From positions 248,001 to 312,000 of the forward strand of contig CANJKZ010000960.1 of NCBI GenBank assembly GCA_947471745.1: 64,000 bases of DNA. The letters run 5' to 3'. The translations under genes and the position numbers were made by a program. Each line of letters begins with the position of its first letter. Position 1 is the stretch's first letter. This DNA comes from Closterium sp. Naga37s-1. Taxonomy: Eukaryota; Streptophyta; Zygnematophyceae; Desmidiales; Closteriaceae. Below the pieces are notes generated by a model, which had not been told where the DNA came from, searched no databases, and saw only the letters and a program-made list of their open reading frames with translations. This document shows positions 30,340 through 40,315 of this stretch, in pieces.

Positions 30340-30472
30340 TGTCAAACTTATATCTGCTATGTTCTATTTAGGCTGTAGTGGGGTAGCTCTTAGAGGGTAC
30401 AACACTTATGTGTTTCCTATTTGTACCCATCTCATTTCTAGTTCATTCATTCTTTCGTCTATCATTCTCACA
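30340..30472 (+). repeat. Inner 5' LTR of B2
   Basis: 133 bp, TGTCAAAC...TTCTCACA. Hairpin arms GGGTACAA (30395-30402) and TTGTACCC (30421-30428) are intact. A promoter here would drive the intact gag-pol. Confidence 0.93.
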
Positions 30473-31792
30473 TGGTATAGAGCTAGTTTCGAGACTTTTT
30501 TTAAAAGGGCCCACCACTGAAATTCTTCACTGCCTGCTTAACGTGCACGTCGCGCCTTCCCTTCGAGGCCCATCGCGGCCCCTGCGCCTGCCCTTAGAGC
30601 CAGCGCCCGCCCCGTAAGGCCCCGTAAGGCCCCCCTTTTCCGGCCCAGTAAGGCCCCGTAAGGCCTTGTAAGGCCCCGTTAGGCCCCGTAAGGCCCCTTA
30701 AGGCCCCGTAAGTCCCCGTAGGGCCCCATTTACGGCCCAGTAAGGCCCCGTTTAAGGCCCTGTTTAAGGCCCCGTAAGGCCCCGTAAGGCCCCGTAAGGC
30801 CCCGTTTACGGCCCCGTACGGCCCCGTTTAAGGCCCCGTAAGGCCCCGTTTAAGGCCCCGTAAGGCCCCGTAAGGCCCCTTAAGGCCACGTAAGGCCCCT
30901 CAAGGCCCCGTAAGGCCCCGTATGGCCCCGTTTACGGCCCCGGTTAAGGCCCAGTAAGGCCCCGTAAGGCCCCGTCAGGCCCCGTTTAAGTCCCCGTAAG
31001 GCCCCGTAAGGCCCCGTCAGGCCCCGTTTAAGGCCCCGTTCGGCCCCATAAGGCCCCGCAAGGCCCCGTAAGGCCCCGTCAGGCCCCGTCAGGCCCCGTG
31101 GCCCCGTTAGGCCCCGTACCGCCCCATAATGCCCCGTAAGGCCCCGTAAGGCCCCGTCAGGCCCCGTAAGGCCCTGTCAGGCCCCGTTAGAGGCCCCGTA
31201 CGACCCCGTGAGGCCCAGTTCTCGGCCCCGTCAGGCCCCGTCAGGCCCTGCGCCGGCCCTGCTGCAGCCCTGTCGCACCTCTGCCCCGGCCCTGCTCCGA
31301 CCCTGCCCCAGCCCTGCCCAGGCCCTGCCCCGGCCCTGCCCCGGCCCTGCCCCGGCCATGCACCCTGCCCTGGCTCTGCCCCGGCCCTGCCCCGGCCCTG
31401 CCCCGGCCCTGCTCCTGAACTGCCCCGGCCCTGCTCCTGAACTGCCCCGGCCCTGCCCCTGAACTGCCCCGGCCCTGGCCCGGCTCTGCCCCGGCCCTGC
31501 CCCGGCCCTGCTCCTGAACTGCCCCGGCCCTGCCCCTGAACTGCCCCGGCCCTGGCCCGGCTCTGCCCCGGCCCTGCCCCGGCCCTGCCCCGGCCCTGCT
31601 CCTGAACTGCCCCGGCCCTGCCCCGGCCCTGCTCCTGAACTGCCCCGGCCCTACCCCGGCCCTGCCCCAGCCTCTCCCCTGGTAAGAGCGCCGCGCTGCC
31701 GAGCCACACCGCCCTGCCGAGCTGCGCTGCCCTGCCTAGCCTGCTTAGCCGAGTTGCACTGCTGCTGCTGCTAGCCTGCTGCTTCTCCTGTC
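30473..31792 (+). repeat. B2 PBS and repeat-rich leader
   Basis: PBS TGGTATAGAGCTAG (30473-30486) and a GGGCCCACCAC box near 30508. A 10-bp GGCCCCGTAA array runs about 30615-31235 and a 12-bp CCCCGGCCCTGC array about 31250-31670. No gene. Confidence 0.87.
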
Positions 31793-34700
31793 ATGGCTAG
31801 TCTCAATGTTCTTACCTTTGATGCTGAGGGTCGAGCTGTTGACTTTGAGGTCTGGCTAGATGATCTGCAGCTTTTCCTACAGTGCGATAGCAAGGATGGT
31901 CTCTCACTGTTCGATCTCACGTCTGGCGCCTCTACTGCCCCTACTGCTGATGCTGACAGTACTGTTCGCTCGCAGTGGCTCACGCGCGATGCTGCTGCTC
32001 GTCTTGCTGTGCGCAATCACCTGCCGTCTACTGAGCGCGCGCACTTTAGTCAGTACAAGAGTGCTAGGGCTCTGTACGACGCTGTAGTTGCACGCTACTC
32101 CTCCCCTACCACTGCTGCCCTCAGCCGCCTCATGCTGCCGTACCTTTTTCCTGACCTTGCCGCCTTTGCCACAGTTGCTGACCTAGTTGCTCACCTCCGC
32201 ACTAGTGACGCTCGCTACCGCGCTGCCCTTCCCACTGAGTTTCTTCCCACGAACTCCCCCCCCATGTACATCACCCTTTACTACCTAGTCACCCGCCTCC
32301 CTGACTCTCTCTCCTCAGTCAGGGATCACTTTCTCTCCCTTTGCCCTACCGAGCTGATTGTCGACTTGCTAGAGGAGCGCCTTGCTGCAGCTGAGAAGAG
32401 TATCTTAGCTGTTGGGGCTTCTCGCGGCGACCGTCGCACCCCCTTCTTTGAGGGGTGTTCCCCTGTCCCCCTTCTCCCCTCTGTTGCCTCTGCTGCTGCT
32501 GTCGACCTCGTTGGCACTGAGGAGGTCGGCGCTGCGTCTGCCCCTAGTGGGCGACGCCGCACTGGCAAGGGCAAGGGAAGAAAGGGTGGTGGAGGGGGCG
32601 GTGGAGGAAGCGGTGGAGGAGGTGGAGGTGGTGGTGGGGTTGGTCCCGGGGGTGGGGGCGTCGGTGGCGGCGGTGGAGGCCGTGGAGGCGGTGGCGGAGG
32701 CGGTGGAGGCGGCGGCAATGGTGGTGGAGGTAGCGGAGGAGGTGGTGCTGGTCGCGGTGCAGCCACGCAGCGTGGAGGCCTTGGTGGCGGCCAGCGTCAG
32801 CAGCAGCTGCGCACCCGTGAGACCCCGTCTGTTCAGCAGCTTCGTGAGTGGTACGCTGGGCGTGGGAGGTCTGGGGGTGCAGGTCCCTGCGCGTACGTTC
32901 TTCGCACAGGCACTCGTAGTGGGGAGGTGTGTGGTCTCCCACACACCACGCAGCGCTGCTTCGGCCGCCTGACTGACGCTTGGCGTACCCAGTTTCCTAA
33001 CGCTGTTGAGCTTCCTCGTTGGCATGATCTGCTTCTGCAGAATGTGCCTATCTTTGATCTAGACTTTGATGCTATCCTTGCTGCCATGTATGCTCTTGCT
33101 GATATTACTGAGGGTGACTGTTACCTGCGTGTCCCGCCCGACCCGGGCACTGTGGCTGCTGCTCTAGGTGCTAGTGCGGCTGCTGCTCTAGGTGCTAGTG
33201 CGTCTGCTGCTCCAGGTGCTGGTACGTCTCCTCTCTCAGGTACTGCACCTACTGAGTCCTTGCACACCTTCACACTTGACTCTGGTGCTTCGCGCTCTTT
33301 CTTTAGAGACAGCACCACGCTCACGCCGCTCCGTCGGCATATTGCGGTCTCCCTTGCTGACCCCTCCGGGGGCCCAGTCCTTGCACACTCCTCCACTGTC
33401 CTACCGTGTCCTGCGGCCCCGTCGGGCTTGCTATCGGGACTCCACCTCCCCTCGTTCTCTACGAACCTGGTGAGTGGAGCTGACCTCCAGGACGCGTGGG
33501 TTGACCAGTTCACCCCTGGAGGTCAGCGTGTGACCCACTGCACTTGCTCTCGGACGGGCCGTCACCTGGCCACGTTCACCCGTCGGCCAGGGTCGAGTCT
33601 GTACACACAAACTACTGCACCTCCTCCGGTCTCTGCGTCTGGTCAGGTAGCTGCGTCCAGTCAGGTGTTTGCTGCCGTGTCCAGGTCTAGTCCTGCGTCT
33701 GCCCCCTGCTCGTGTCGTCCTTTGGCACACGAGACTCTCCTTTGGCACCACCGCCTTGGTCACCCCTCCCTGCCTCGTCTTCGAGGTATGGCCTCCCGTG
33801 CCCTTGTCTCGGGTCTACCCAGGTCCCTCCCTCCCCTTCCTCCGGGGCCTGCCCCCACCTGTGTTCCTTGTGTCGAGGGCCGGCAGCGCGCCGCCCCTCA
33901 CTCCTCCTCGTTTCCTCTGACTGAGGCCCCTCTGCAGACTCTTCACATGGACGTGTGGGGCCCAGCCCGCGTCCATGGACAGGGTCACGAGCGCTACTTC
34001 CTCCTGGTCGTTGACGACTACTCGCGTTACACCACAGTCTTCCCCTTGCGCAGCAAGGGTGAGGTCACTGAGGTGTTGATCGTTTGGATCCACGGTGCTC
34101 GTCGCCAGCTCAGTGAGAGTTTCGGCTCAGACCTTCCTGTTCTGCGCCTGCACTCGGACAGAGGCGGGGAGTTTTCCTCCGACCTCTTGAGGGCCTTCTG
34201 TCGTTCGGAGGGCATCCGCCAGACGTTCACGCTTCCGGCCTCCCTGCAGCAAAATGGGATTGCTGAGCGCCGCATTGGCATGGTCATGGACGTCGCTCGT
34301 ACATCCATGATCCATGCGGCTGCTCCCCATTTTCTGTGGCCGTTCGCGGTTCAGTACGCGGCGCATCAGATCAACCTTCAGCCTCGTGTCTCCTTGCCGG
34401 AGACCACACCTACTCTGCGGTGGACGGGGAAGGTTGGCGATGCGTCCGCGTTTCGTGTCTGGGGATCTCGAGCTTTTGTCCGCGATACTACTGCGGACAA
34501 GCTGTCCTCCCGTGCCGTTCCCTGTGTCTTCCTTGGCTTCCCTCCTGACGCACCCGGGTGGCAGTTCTACCACCCCACCTTGCGTCGTGTTCTGTCCTCT
34601 CAGGACGTCTCGTTCGACGAGTCGGTGTCGTACTACCGTCTCTTTCCCTACCGCACTGCCTCTCCCCCCCCCCCGCCGCTCTTCCTCGCACCAGGTACTC

Positions 34701-37648
34701 CCCTGGTAGACCCCCTCCCTCCCCAGGGTCCTGCCCCCTCAGGTGTGTCCCAGGTAGACCCTGCCGAGCCGGTCGAGGTAGCTGTCGACTCAGGTGCTGC
34801 TAGGGGTGCTGAGACTGGGGGTGCTGAGACTGGGGGTGCTGAGTCTGGAGGTGCTCTGGGTGTCCCGTCGCGGCGGGAGCCCCTCTCTCCACAGCGGCTT
34901 CGTGAGTGGTACTCTCGGCGCTGTCGAGGTGCTGCTGGTGCTGGAGGTGCTGGAGGTGCGACACGAGCTACTGGAGGTGCTGGCGCTGCTGGAGGTGGTG
35001 CTGGTGCTGGAGCTGCTGGAGGTGCTGCTGGTGCTGGAGCTGCTGGAGGTGCTACTAGTGCTGTAGGTGCTGGAGGTGCTCCTGGAGCTACTGGAGGTGC
35101 TGGCGCTGCTGGAGGTGGTGCTGGTGCTGGAGCTACTGGAGGTGCTGCTGGTGCTGGAGCTGCTGGAGCTGCTGCTGGTGCTGTAGGTGCTGGAGTTGCT
35201 ACTGGAGCTCCTGGAGGTGCTGGTGCTGCTGGAGGTGGTGCTGGTGCTGGAGCTGCTGGAGGTGCTGCTGGTGCTGGTGCTGGAGCTGCTGGAGGTGCTG
35301 CTGGGACTGGAGACCCTGGGGCTGAGGGTACTGGTTCTGTCTCTGCTGTTTCTCGAGGCGCTGCGCGGCCGCGGCCGTACTACGTTCCCCTCCTTCAGCA
35401 GGTTCTTGGCTCCCCGCCTTCTCCTGGTCCTCCTCCTCCTTTCCTGAGTCCACCGCCTGTCCAGTCTCAGTCGCAGTTGCAGCCGGCCCCTCCCCTGCCT
35501 GGTCCTTCTCCTTACTCTGGTCCGACTAGAGGTCTTACGGAGCGTCGTGAGCCTGAGTCGCGTCCTGTGTCGCCTGCGTCTCGTTCTGCGTCGCTTGTCC
35601 GCACTGTTCGCGCTGGTCGTGTTTCGCGTCCACGTCTTCCACCTGTCCCAGGCACTCACTCTATGACACTGCGTCCTTCTACTGCTTCACAGCGTGTCCC
35701 TCTGCCCTCTCCTCCTGCGTCCTCTCTTCCTGACGGTCCGGACCCGGAGTCTGACTCCCTTCGTGCTGCTAGTCCTACTGTCACGCGCTTTCTGGCCACT
35801 GCTGTCACTGACCCTCTGTTTGAGTCCTCTGCTGCGTGTGCTCTTGTTGCTGAGCTTGTTGACTTTGCTGCAGCCTGTCGCCTAGATTACGCCACTAGTC
35901 TTGATGCTGCGTCTGCGTCTGTCTGTCCTCCGTCCGTCGGGGGTGAGTGTGCTCTTGGCACGGACGTTCTTGAGGACAGACAGGAGGACCTTGAGTGCTT
36001 TGCCGCTGCTTCACCTCATCTCGTGTCCATGCTGCTTGCCCCTGAGGGAGACCCGGATGCACTAGACATCCCGACCCCGCGCTCTTACGCAGAGGCGATA
36101 GAGGGTCCCTACTCCTCTAAGTGGCAGGCAGCCATGGACGCAGAGATGGCTTCCTGGAAGTCCACAGGCACCTACGTAGACGAGGTTCCCCCACCTGGGG
36201 CGAACATTGTCAGTGGCATGTGGATCTTCAGGGTGAAGCGGCCGCCGGGTTCTCCGCCTGCCTTCAAGGCGCGTTACGTTGCACGTGGCTTCAGTCAGCG
36301 ACAGGGAGTTGACTTCTTTCAGACCTTCTCCCCTACCCCGAAGATGACCACTCTTCGGGTACTGCTGCACGTTGCTGCTCAGCGTGACTACGAGCTCCAC
36401 TCGCTTGACTTCAGCACAGCCTTCCTACAGGGCAGCCTGCACGAGGAGATCTGGCTGCGCCGCCCACCTGGCTTCACTGGGTCGTTTCCTGCTGGTACCC
36501 AGTGGAGCCTCCGGCGGCCAGTCTACGGTCTCCGCCAGGCGCCCCGTGAGTGGCACGACACGCTCAGGACGACTCTTGCTGCTCTTGGTTTTGCTCCTTC
36601 CACTGCTGACCCTTCTCTGTTTCTACGCATTGACGCTACTCTGCCGCCGTTCTACGTTCTTGTGTACGTAGACGACCTTGTCTTTGCTACTGCTGACACG
36701 GAGGCACTCGCCCACGTGAAGTCCGAGCTGCAAAAGAGACACACGTGCACAGACCTGGGTGAGCTCACAAGCTATCTTGGCTTGCGGATCACCCGGGATA
36801 GAGCACAGCGCACCATTACCTTGACTCAGTCACACATGGTGCAGCAGGTCCTTCAGCGCTTCGGCTTCACCTACTCCTCGCCACAGTCCACTCCTCTGCC
36901 TACCGGTCACTCGCTCTCAGCTCCACCTTCGGACGAGTCCGTAGAGCCGAGTGGCCCGTATCCAAAGCTTGTGGGCTGCCTCATGTACCTGATGACTTGC
37001 ACACGACCTGACCTCGCATACCCTCTCAGCCTTCTGGCTCGCTACGTGGCTCCCGGCAGGCACCGAAAGGTGCACTGGGATGCTGCGAAGAGGGTGTTGC
37101 GATACTTGTGCAGTACATCGGGCATGGGGCTCGTGCTTGGAGGACGGGCTCGAGTTGTCCTCACTGGTCACGCTGACGCCTCCTGGGTTGACGACTTGGC
37201 TACGCAGCGGTCGTCACAGGGTTACACCTTCAGCCTTGGCTCCGGTTCTGTCTCCTGGCGGTCTACCCGCTCTTCTTCTGTTCTCAGCTCCAGTTGTGAG
37301 GCTGAGATCTACGCTGGGGCCATGGCTGCACAGGAGCTTCACTGGCTCACCTACCTTCTGACCGACTTGGGAGAGGCGCCTCGTTCTCCTCCAGTTCTGT
37401 ACGTCGACAACAAGGCCATGCTGGCCTTGTGTCAAGAGCACAGACTGGAGCACAGAACGAAGCACATTGCTCTGCGCTACTTCCTTGCTCGAGAGTTGCA
37501 GCAGCGTGGCCAGCTTCGTCTTGCTTACGTGGCCTCTCAGGCCAACACTGCTGATGTTTTCACCAAGGCACTTCAGCCTTGTGATCATCAGCGTTTCTAT
37601 ACTGTGTTAGGCCTTGTACCTACTGTGCCTCACTTGTTGACTTCTTGA
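31793..37648 (+). CDS. Intact copia gag-pol polyprotein (family B)
   Basis: A single 1951-codon frame carries every Ty1/copia domain in order. Gag N-terminal domain is about 1-240, a poly-Gly tract about 258-330, and the Cys/His knuckle C-X13-C-X3-H-X4-C 366-389. PR D-S-G begins at Asp496. The pre-integrase HHCC region is about 640-700 (LLWHHRLGH, CVPC). The IN DD35E triad is Asp720, Asp789 and Glu825, followed by a Gly/Ala-rich spacer (about 1040-1180). RT starts about 1447, with Asp1539 and YVDD at 1625-1628. RNase H has Asp1795, Glu1838 and Asp1872, and KHIALRYF is near the end. The polyprotein would be cleaved by its own PR in a cytoplasmic particle; RT/RH makes cDNA and IN inserts it. 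No frameshift separates gag and pol, usual for copia. One oddity: the IN motif usually PQQNG reads LQQNG. The start is chosen because the ATG context and protein start recur in all A and B gags here. Confidence 0.95.
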   Translation: MASLNVLTFDAEGRAVDFEVWLDDLQLFLQCDSKDGLSLFDLTSGASTAPTADADSTVRSQWLTRDAAARLAVRNHLPSTERAHFSQYKSARALYDAVVARYSSPTTAALSRLMLPYLFPDLAAFATVADLVAHLRTSDARYRAALPTEFLPTNSPPMYITLYYLVTRLPDSLSSVRDHFLSLCPTELIVDLLEERLAAAEKSILAVGASRGDRRTPFFEGCSPVPLLPSVASAAAVDLVGTEEVGAASAPSGRRRTGKGKGRKGGGGGGGGSGGGGGGGGGVGPGGGGVGGGGGGRGGGGGGGGGGGNGGGGSGGGGAGRGAATQRGGLGGGQRQQQLRTRETPSVQQLREWYAGRGRSGGAGPCAYVLRTGTRSGEVCGLPHTTQRCFGRLTDAWRTQFPNAVELPRWHDLLLQNVPIFDLDFDAILAAMYALADITEGDCYLRVPPDPGTVAAALGASAAAALGASASAAPGAGTSPLSGTAPTESLHTFTLDSGASRSFFRDSTTLTPLRRHIAVSLADPSGGPVLAHSSTVLPCPAAPSGLLSGLHLPSFSTNLVSGADLQDAWVDQFTPGGQRVTHCTCSRTGRHLATFTRRPGSSLYTQTTAPPPVSASGQVAASSQVFAAVSRSSPASAPCSCRPLAHETLLWHHRLGHPSLPRLRGMASRALVSGLPRSLPPLPPGPAPTCVPCVEGRQRAAPHSSSFPLTEAPLQTLHMDVWGPARVHGQGHERYFLLVVDDYSRYTTVFPLRSKGEVTEVLIVWIHGARRQLSESFGSDLPVLRLHSDRGGEFSSDLLRAFCRSEGIRQTFTLPASLQQNGIAERRIGMVMDVARTSMIHAAAPHFLWPFAVQYAAHQINLQPRVSLPETTPTLRWTGKVGDASAFRVWGSRAFVRDTTADKLSSRAVPCVFLGFPPDAPGWQFYHPTLRRVLSSQDVSFDESVSYYRLFPYRTASPPPPPLFLAPGTPLVDPLPPQGPAPSGVSQVDPAEPVEVAVDSGAARGAETGGAETGGAESGGALGVPSRREPLSPQRLREWYSRRCRGAAGAGGAGGATRATGGAGAAGGGAGAGAAGGAAGAGAAGGATSAVGAGGAPGATGGAGAAGGGAGAGATGGAAGAGAAGAAAGAVGAGVATGAPGGAGAAGGGAGAGAAGGAAGAGAGAAGGAAGTGDPGAEGTGSVSAVSRGAARPRPYYVPLLQQVLGSPPSPGPPPPFLSPPPVQSQSQLQPAPPLPGPSPYSGPTRGLTERREPESRPVSPASRSASLVRTVRAGRVSRPRLPPVPGTHSMTLRPSTASQRVPLPSPPASSLPDGPDPESDSLRAASPTVTRFLATAVTDPLFESSAACALVAELVDFAAACRLDYATSLDAASASVCPPSVGGECALGTDVLEDRQEDLECFAAASPHLVSMLLAPEGDPDALDIPTPRSYAEAIEGPYSSKWQAAMDAEMASWKSTGTYVDEVPPPGANIVSGMWIFRVKRPPGSPPAFKARYVARGFSQRQGVDFFQTFSPTPKMTTLRVLLHVAAQRDYELHSLDFSTAFLQGSLHEEIWLRRPPGFTGSFPAGTQWSLRRPVYGLRQAPREWHDTLRTTLAALGFAPSTADPSLFLRIDATLPPFYVLVYVDDLVFATADTEALAHVKSELQKRHTCTDLGELTSYLGLRITRDRAQRTITLTQSHMVQQVLQRFGFTYSSPQSTPLPTGHSLSAPPSDESVEPSGPYPKLVGCLMYLMTCTRPDLAYPLSLLARYVAPGRHRKVHWDAAKRVLRYLCSTSGMGLVLGGRARVVLTGHADASWVDDLATQRSSQGYTFSLGSGSVSWRSTRSSSVLSSSCEAEIYAGAMAAQELHWLTYLLTDLGEAPRSPPVLYVDNKAMLALCQEHRLEHRTKHIALRYFLARELQQRGQLRLAYVASQANTADVFTKALQPCDHQRFYTVLGLVPTVPHLLTS

Positions 37649-37877
37649 CTCTGCTAGTACTATACTCTATATACTTATACCTGCATGCTTACACTTGCTA
37701 GGTTGTGTTCACTGTACTGTTTGCTTTCCTTTATATAACTCTTCATCTGAACTGGCCTTATGGCCCTTTGCTTGTGCTCAGACTGTGTGGTGACTTTGTG
37801 ATCCACCCTGAGCTTGCTTTGCTTTTCTTGACTGGTCTTGTGACCTCTTGTTCTCCCCCACTTTGCCTATGGGGGTG
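37649..37877 (+). other. B2 3' UTR with polypurine tract
   Basis: Noncoding, ending CCTATGGGGGTG before the LTR, and very similar to 25331-25556 of family A. The G-run is the likely plus-strand primer. Confidence 0.75.
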
Positions 37878-38011
37878 TGTCAAACTTATATCTGCTATGG
37901 TCTATTTAGGCTGTAGTGGGGTAGTTCTTAGAGGGTACAACACTTATGTGTTTACTATTTGTATCCATCTCATTTTCTAGTTTATCCATTCTTTCGTCAA
38001 TCCTTCTCACA
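37878..38011 (+). repeat. Family B 3' LTR (shared outer end)
   Basis: 134 bp, TGTCAAAC...TTCTCACA, followed directly by the TSD AAATT. The second hairpin arm carries a point change (TTGTATCC). Confidence 0.94.
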
Positions 38012-38016
38012 AAATT

Positions 38017-39780
38017 TGCCTGCAGTCCAGCGACACCAACTTCACGATCCACATCGGCGATGTGCTAGTCGTCGTCGACCTTCAATTCAATCTCCTCTCT
38101 GCAGCTCAGCTCATGAAATGCAGAGTTGAGTTTCAAAGCAACTTTAAAGAAAGATCCCCCTTACAATCCCGTTCCAAACCCCTACATTTATACCTGTTCC
38201 ACAATTACAACAGCACATCGCGCCGATCTCCAGATGCCGAGTTACCACTGCCGAATCCCTCGCAGGACAACATTCGTAATGACAACGTCGTCGAAGTTAC
38301 CAGTATCCACGACTTCGATCGCCTCGTTTACGCCACTTCCAACGAAATCGGTCTCCGTGTGCTTGGGCTCGCAGTAGTAATCCCCCAACTCTCACCCAAG
38401 GAGCCCACCACCATGCACCAAGCCCTGCAAAGCCCCAACAGTGAGAAATTGAAAGCTGCCATGGCTGCCAAAGTAGCAACACTTAAGCACCGCAGGACCT
38501 GGAAGCTGGTTCCTCACTCATCTACGAAGGGGAGAAAAATATTAAGCAAAAAATGGGTCTTACGATTTAAAACACTCGCTGACAGATCAGTCGACCAGTA
38601 CAAGACGAGATGGGTGGTACGCGGCTTCAAGCAAACACACTTATTGGACCATGATCAAACGTTCGCACCTGTCGGACAACACACCTCGGTGCGCCTCCTC
38701 ATCTGCATCACAGTCGTCAAGCAGCGCCCGCTCCGCCAGATCGACGTCGCAAATACGTTCTTGTACGCAATTGTTGACGCCATCATCTTTGTCGAGCAGC
38801 TGCACTCCTTCGAAGAGAGCGACAAAGTAATCTGCCTCCTTCAAAAGTCCCTCTATGGCTTGAAACAAGCTCCCCGCCTGTGACAGCAGTACCTACACAC
38901 CGTCCTCATCGAGCTCGGCTTCGCTCTGCTACCACACGACCAAGGACTGTACCGGAAGGAGTCGCGCAGGAAATTTATCCTACTCGTCACCTACGTTGAC
39001 GATCTCCTCTACACCAGCAACGACACCGAGCTCCTCGACCGCTTCGAAGAAGAAATCAAAGAGAAATTGGAAGTGACCATCAACCACAATGTCACCCAGT
39101 TCCTCAGACTGAACGTCACTCAATCCACTACCTCCATCCATCTCTCGGCCGCAATATTTGCCACAACACTTGCAAAGAAATTCGCCATCACACCAATCAA
39201 TCTAACTACTCCCTTCCGCACGCCTCCGCCTATCACGAACCAGACACCACACCGCTCTCCATCGACGACCACCACCTCTGCCAGCAGCAGCTCGGGTGCC
39301 TTCTGTTCACCGCCGTCACGTGCTGGCCAGATCTCTCCTACGTCGCAAGCCAGCTCGCACGTTAATGCGCTGACCTGAAGCGGAAAACATGCTAGAACTA
39401 CGCCGAGCACTTCAATACTTCATCTCTACCCCTGAAGTTAGGCTCACCTACACGGATAATTTAACGGCTACTCTTCAACTACGCGGCCATGTGGACGTGG
39501 ATCACGCAGGAGATGCTGTTGGCAAAGGACTGTTCGCGATGGAGCTCCCGCAGGAAGCAAAAGTGACAATGAACGAACACTTCAAGTTACTCTAAGACAA
39601 ACAAAGCGCGATGAAGTTCGCAAACAAGCCCGATTTCGTGATTCGCGCGAAGCAGGTCACACTCCGTTACTTCTTCGTCAATGACGAGATCGACAAAGGG
39701 AAGGTCAAACTCACCTATTGCCCGACTAGTGATATGGCAACGGATTTTCTAACGAAGAAGCTGCCACGTTAGAAGTTCAA
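38017..39780 (+). pseudogene. Family C protease end, RT and RNase H, integrase deleted
   Basis: PR resumes with TIHIGDVLVVVDLQFNLLSAAQL, then passes within about 15 codons to a Pro/Ser-rich linker and the RT start (TMHQALQSPNSEKLKAAM, at about 38410). The integrase is therefore absent. RT shows QIDVANTFL (first catalytic Asp) and YGLKQAPRL, then TGA (38881-38883) where copia proteins have Trp. It continues with TYVDDLLYTSND, keeping YVDD near 38992. A frameshift follows near 39250. Later fragments in other frames match RNase H: RLTYTDNLTATLQLRGHVDVDHAGD, a degraded active-site region, then KQVTLRYFFVNDEI and YCPTSDMATDFLTKKL up to TAG at about 39770. There is no Gly-rich gag or spacer as in A/B. 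It is clearly non-functional. Confidence 0.87.
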
Positions 39781-39847
39781 CGTTGCGCCAATCTCTGGGG
39801 GACCTCAAAGAAATCCCGGATGGCTCACCTTCAGGAATGAAGGGGAT

Positions 39848-40315
39848 TGTTGGAATAACCAAGGGTTATGAAAACATTCCCGAAGGTTCTCCGTAGCGCA
39901 CCGCTTCATAACGGAGCAGCGCAGTTGTACTAGTACCGCGTTAGCTCGTATAGTGCATGCAAATGTCAACAGCTACGTGCAGGTCAACAGCCGCGGGAAA
40001 GTCAATGGTCGCGACTGTTCACCACCTCGCAATTGTAATCGGAGGTTACACGCTGCACCACGGTAACTATCGGGTATCGCAATTGTCACAATTACTGTAG
40101 CAACGTAAATAGTTAATAAGGGAATGTACCCCTCAGAGTATATGACTACGTTAATCGTGACTATTGTAACAAGGTCATTCGAATACTATTACTCTTGTAA
40201 TGCTATCTTAATCATCTTGTTCTCTTTCAATTATTATAGCAAGGTCATTCCAAGTCTTCATTGTCTTCCTCATAACTTGGCTAACCTTATCCAATCCACT
40301 ACGTTTCTATGTTAT
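39848..40315 (+). repeat. Family C 3' LTR, end displaced by element D
   Basis: It starts TGTTGGAATAACC after a short purine tract (ATGAAGGGGAT) and aligns with 26382-26837 with substitutions and indels. The last several bases (ATCAACA in the 5' copy) are cut off by the element D LTR at 40316. Confidence 0.85.

Larger units (their letters stand above)
27765..38011 (+). mobile_element. Family B insertion with three LTRs (B1/B2 chimera)
   Basis: Flanked by a perfect 5-bp TSD AAATT (27760-27764, 38012-38016) in the protease region of the C element. Internal order: LTR (27765-28037, itself holding an antisense solo LTR), leader, gag cut after about 365 codons (29245-30339), second LTR (30340-30472), second leader, complete gag-pol (31793-37648), 3' UTR, third LTR (37878-38011). 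The 3' LTR is closer to the outer 5' LTR (about 3 differences) than to the inner one (about 9). This implies B2 landed in the B1 gag and that recombination then removed the B2 3' end plus the rest of B1. Confidence 0.92.
26382..40315 (+). mobile_element. Family C copia element, old, with internal deletions, hosting the B insertion
   Basis: 5' LTR 26382-26837, PBS, gag knuckle and PR (27055-27764), then the 10.2-kb B insertion (27765-38011). PR continues at 38012, followed by RT and RNase H (to about 39770), then the 3' LTR (39848-40315). The integrase is missing, because PR sequence passes directly into the pre-RT linker. Most of the gag N-terminus is also missing. The coding remnant has stops and frameshifts. 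The LTRs are visibly diverged with indels, so this is the oldest layer of the nest. Its last bases are displaced by element D. Confidence 0.88.
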
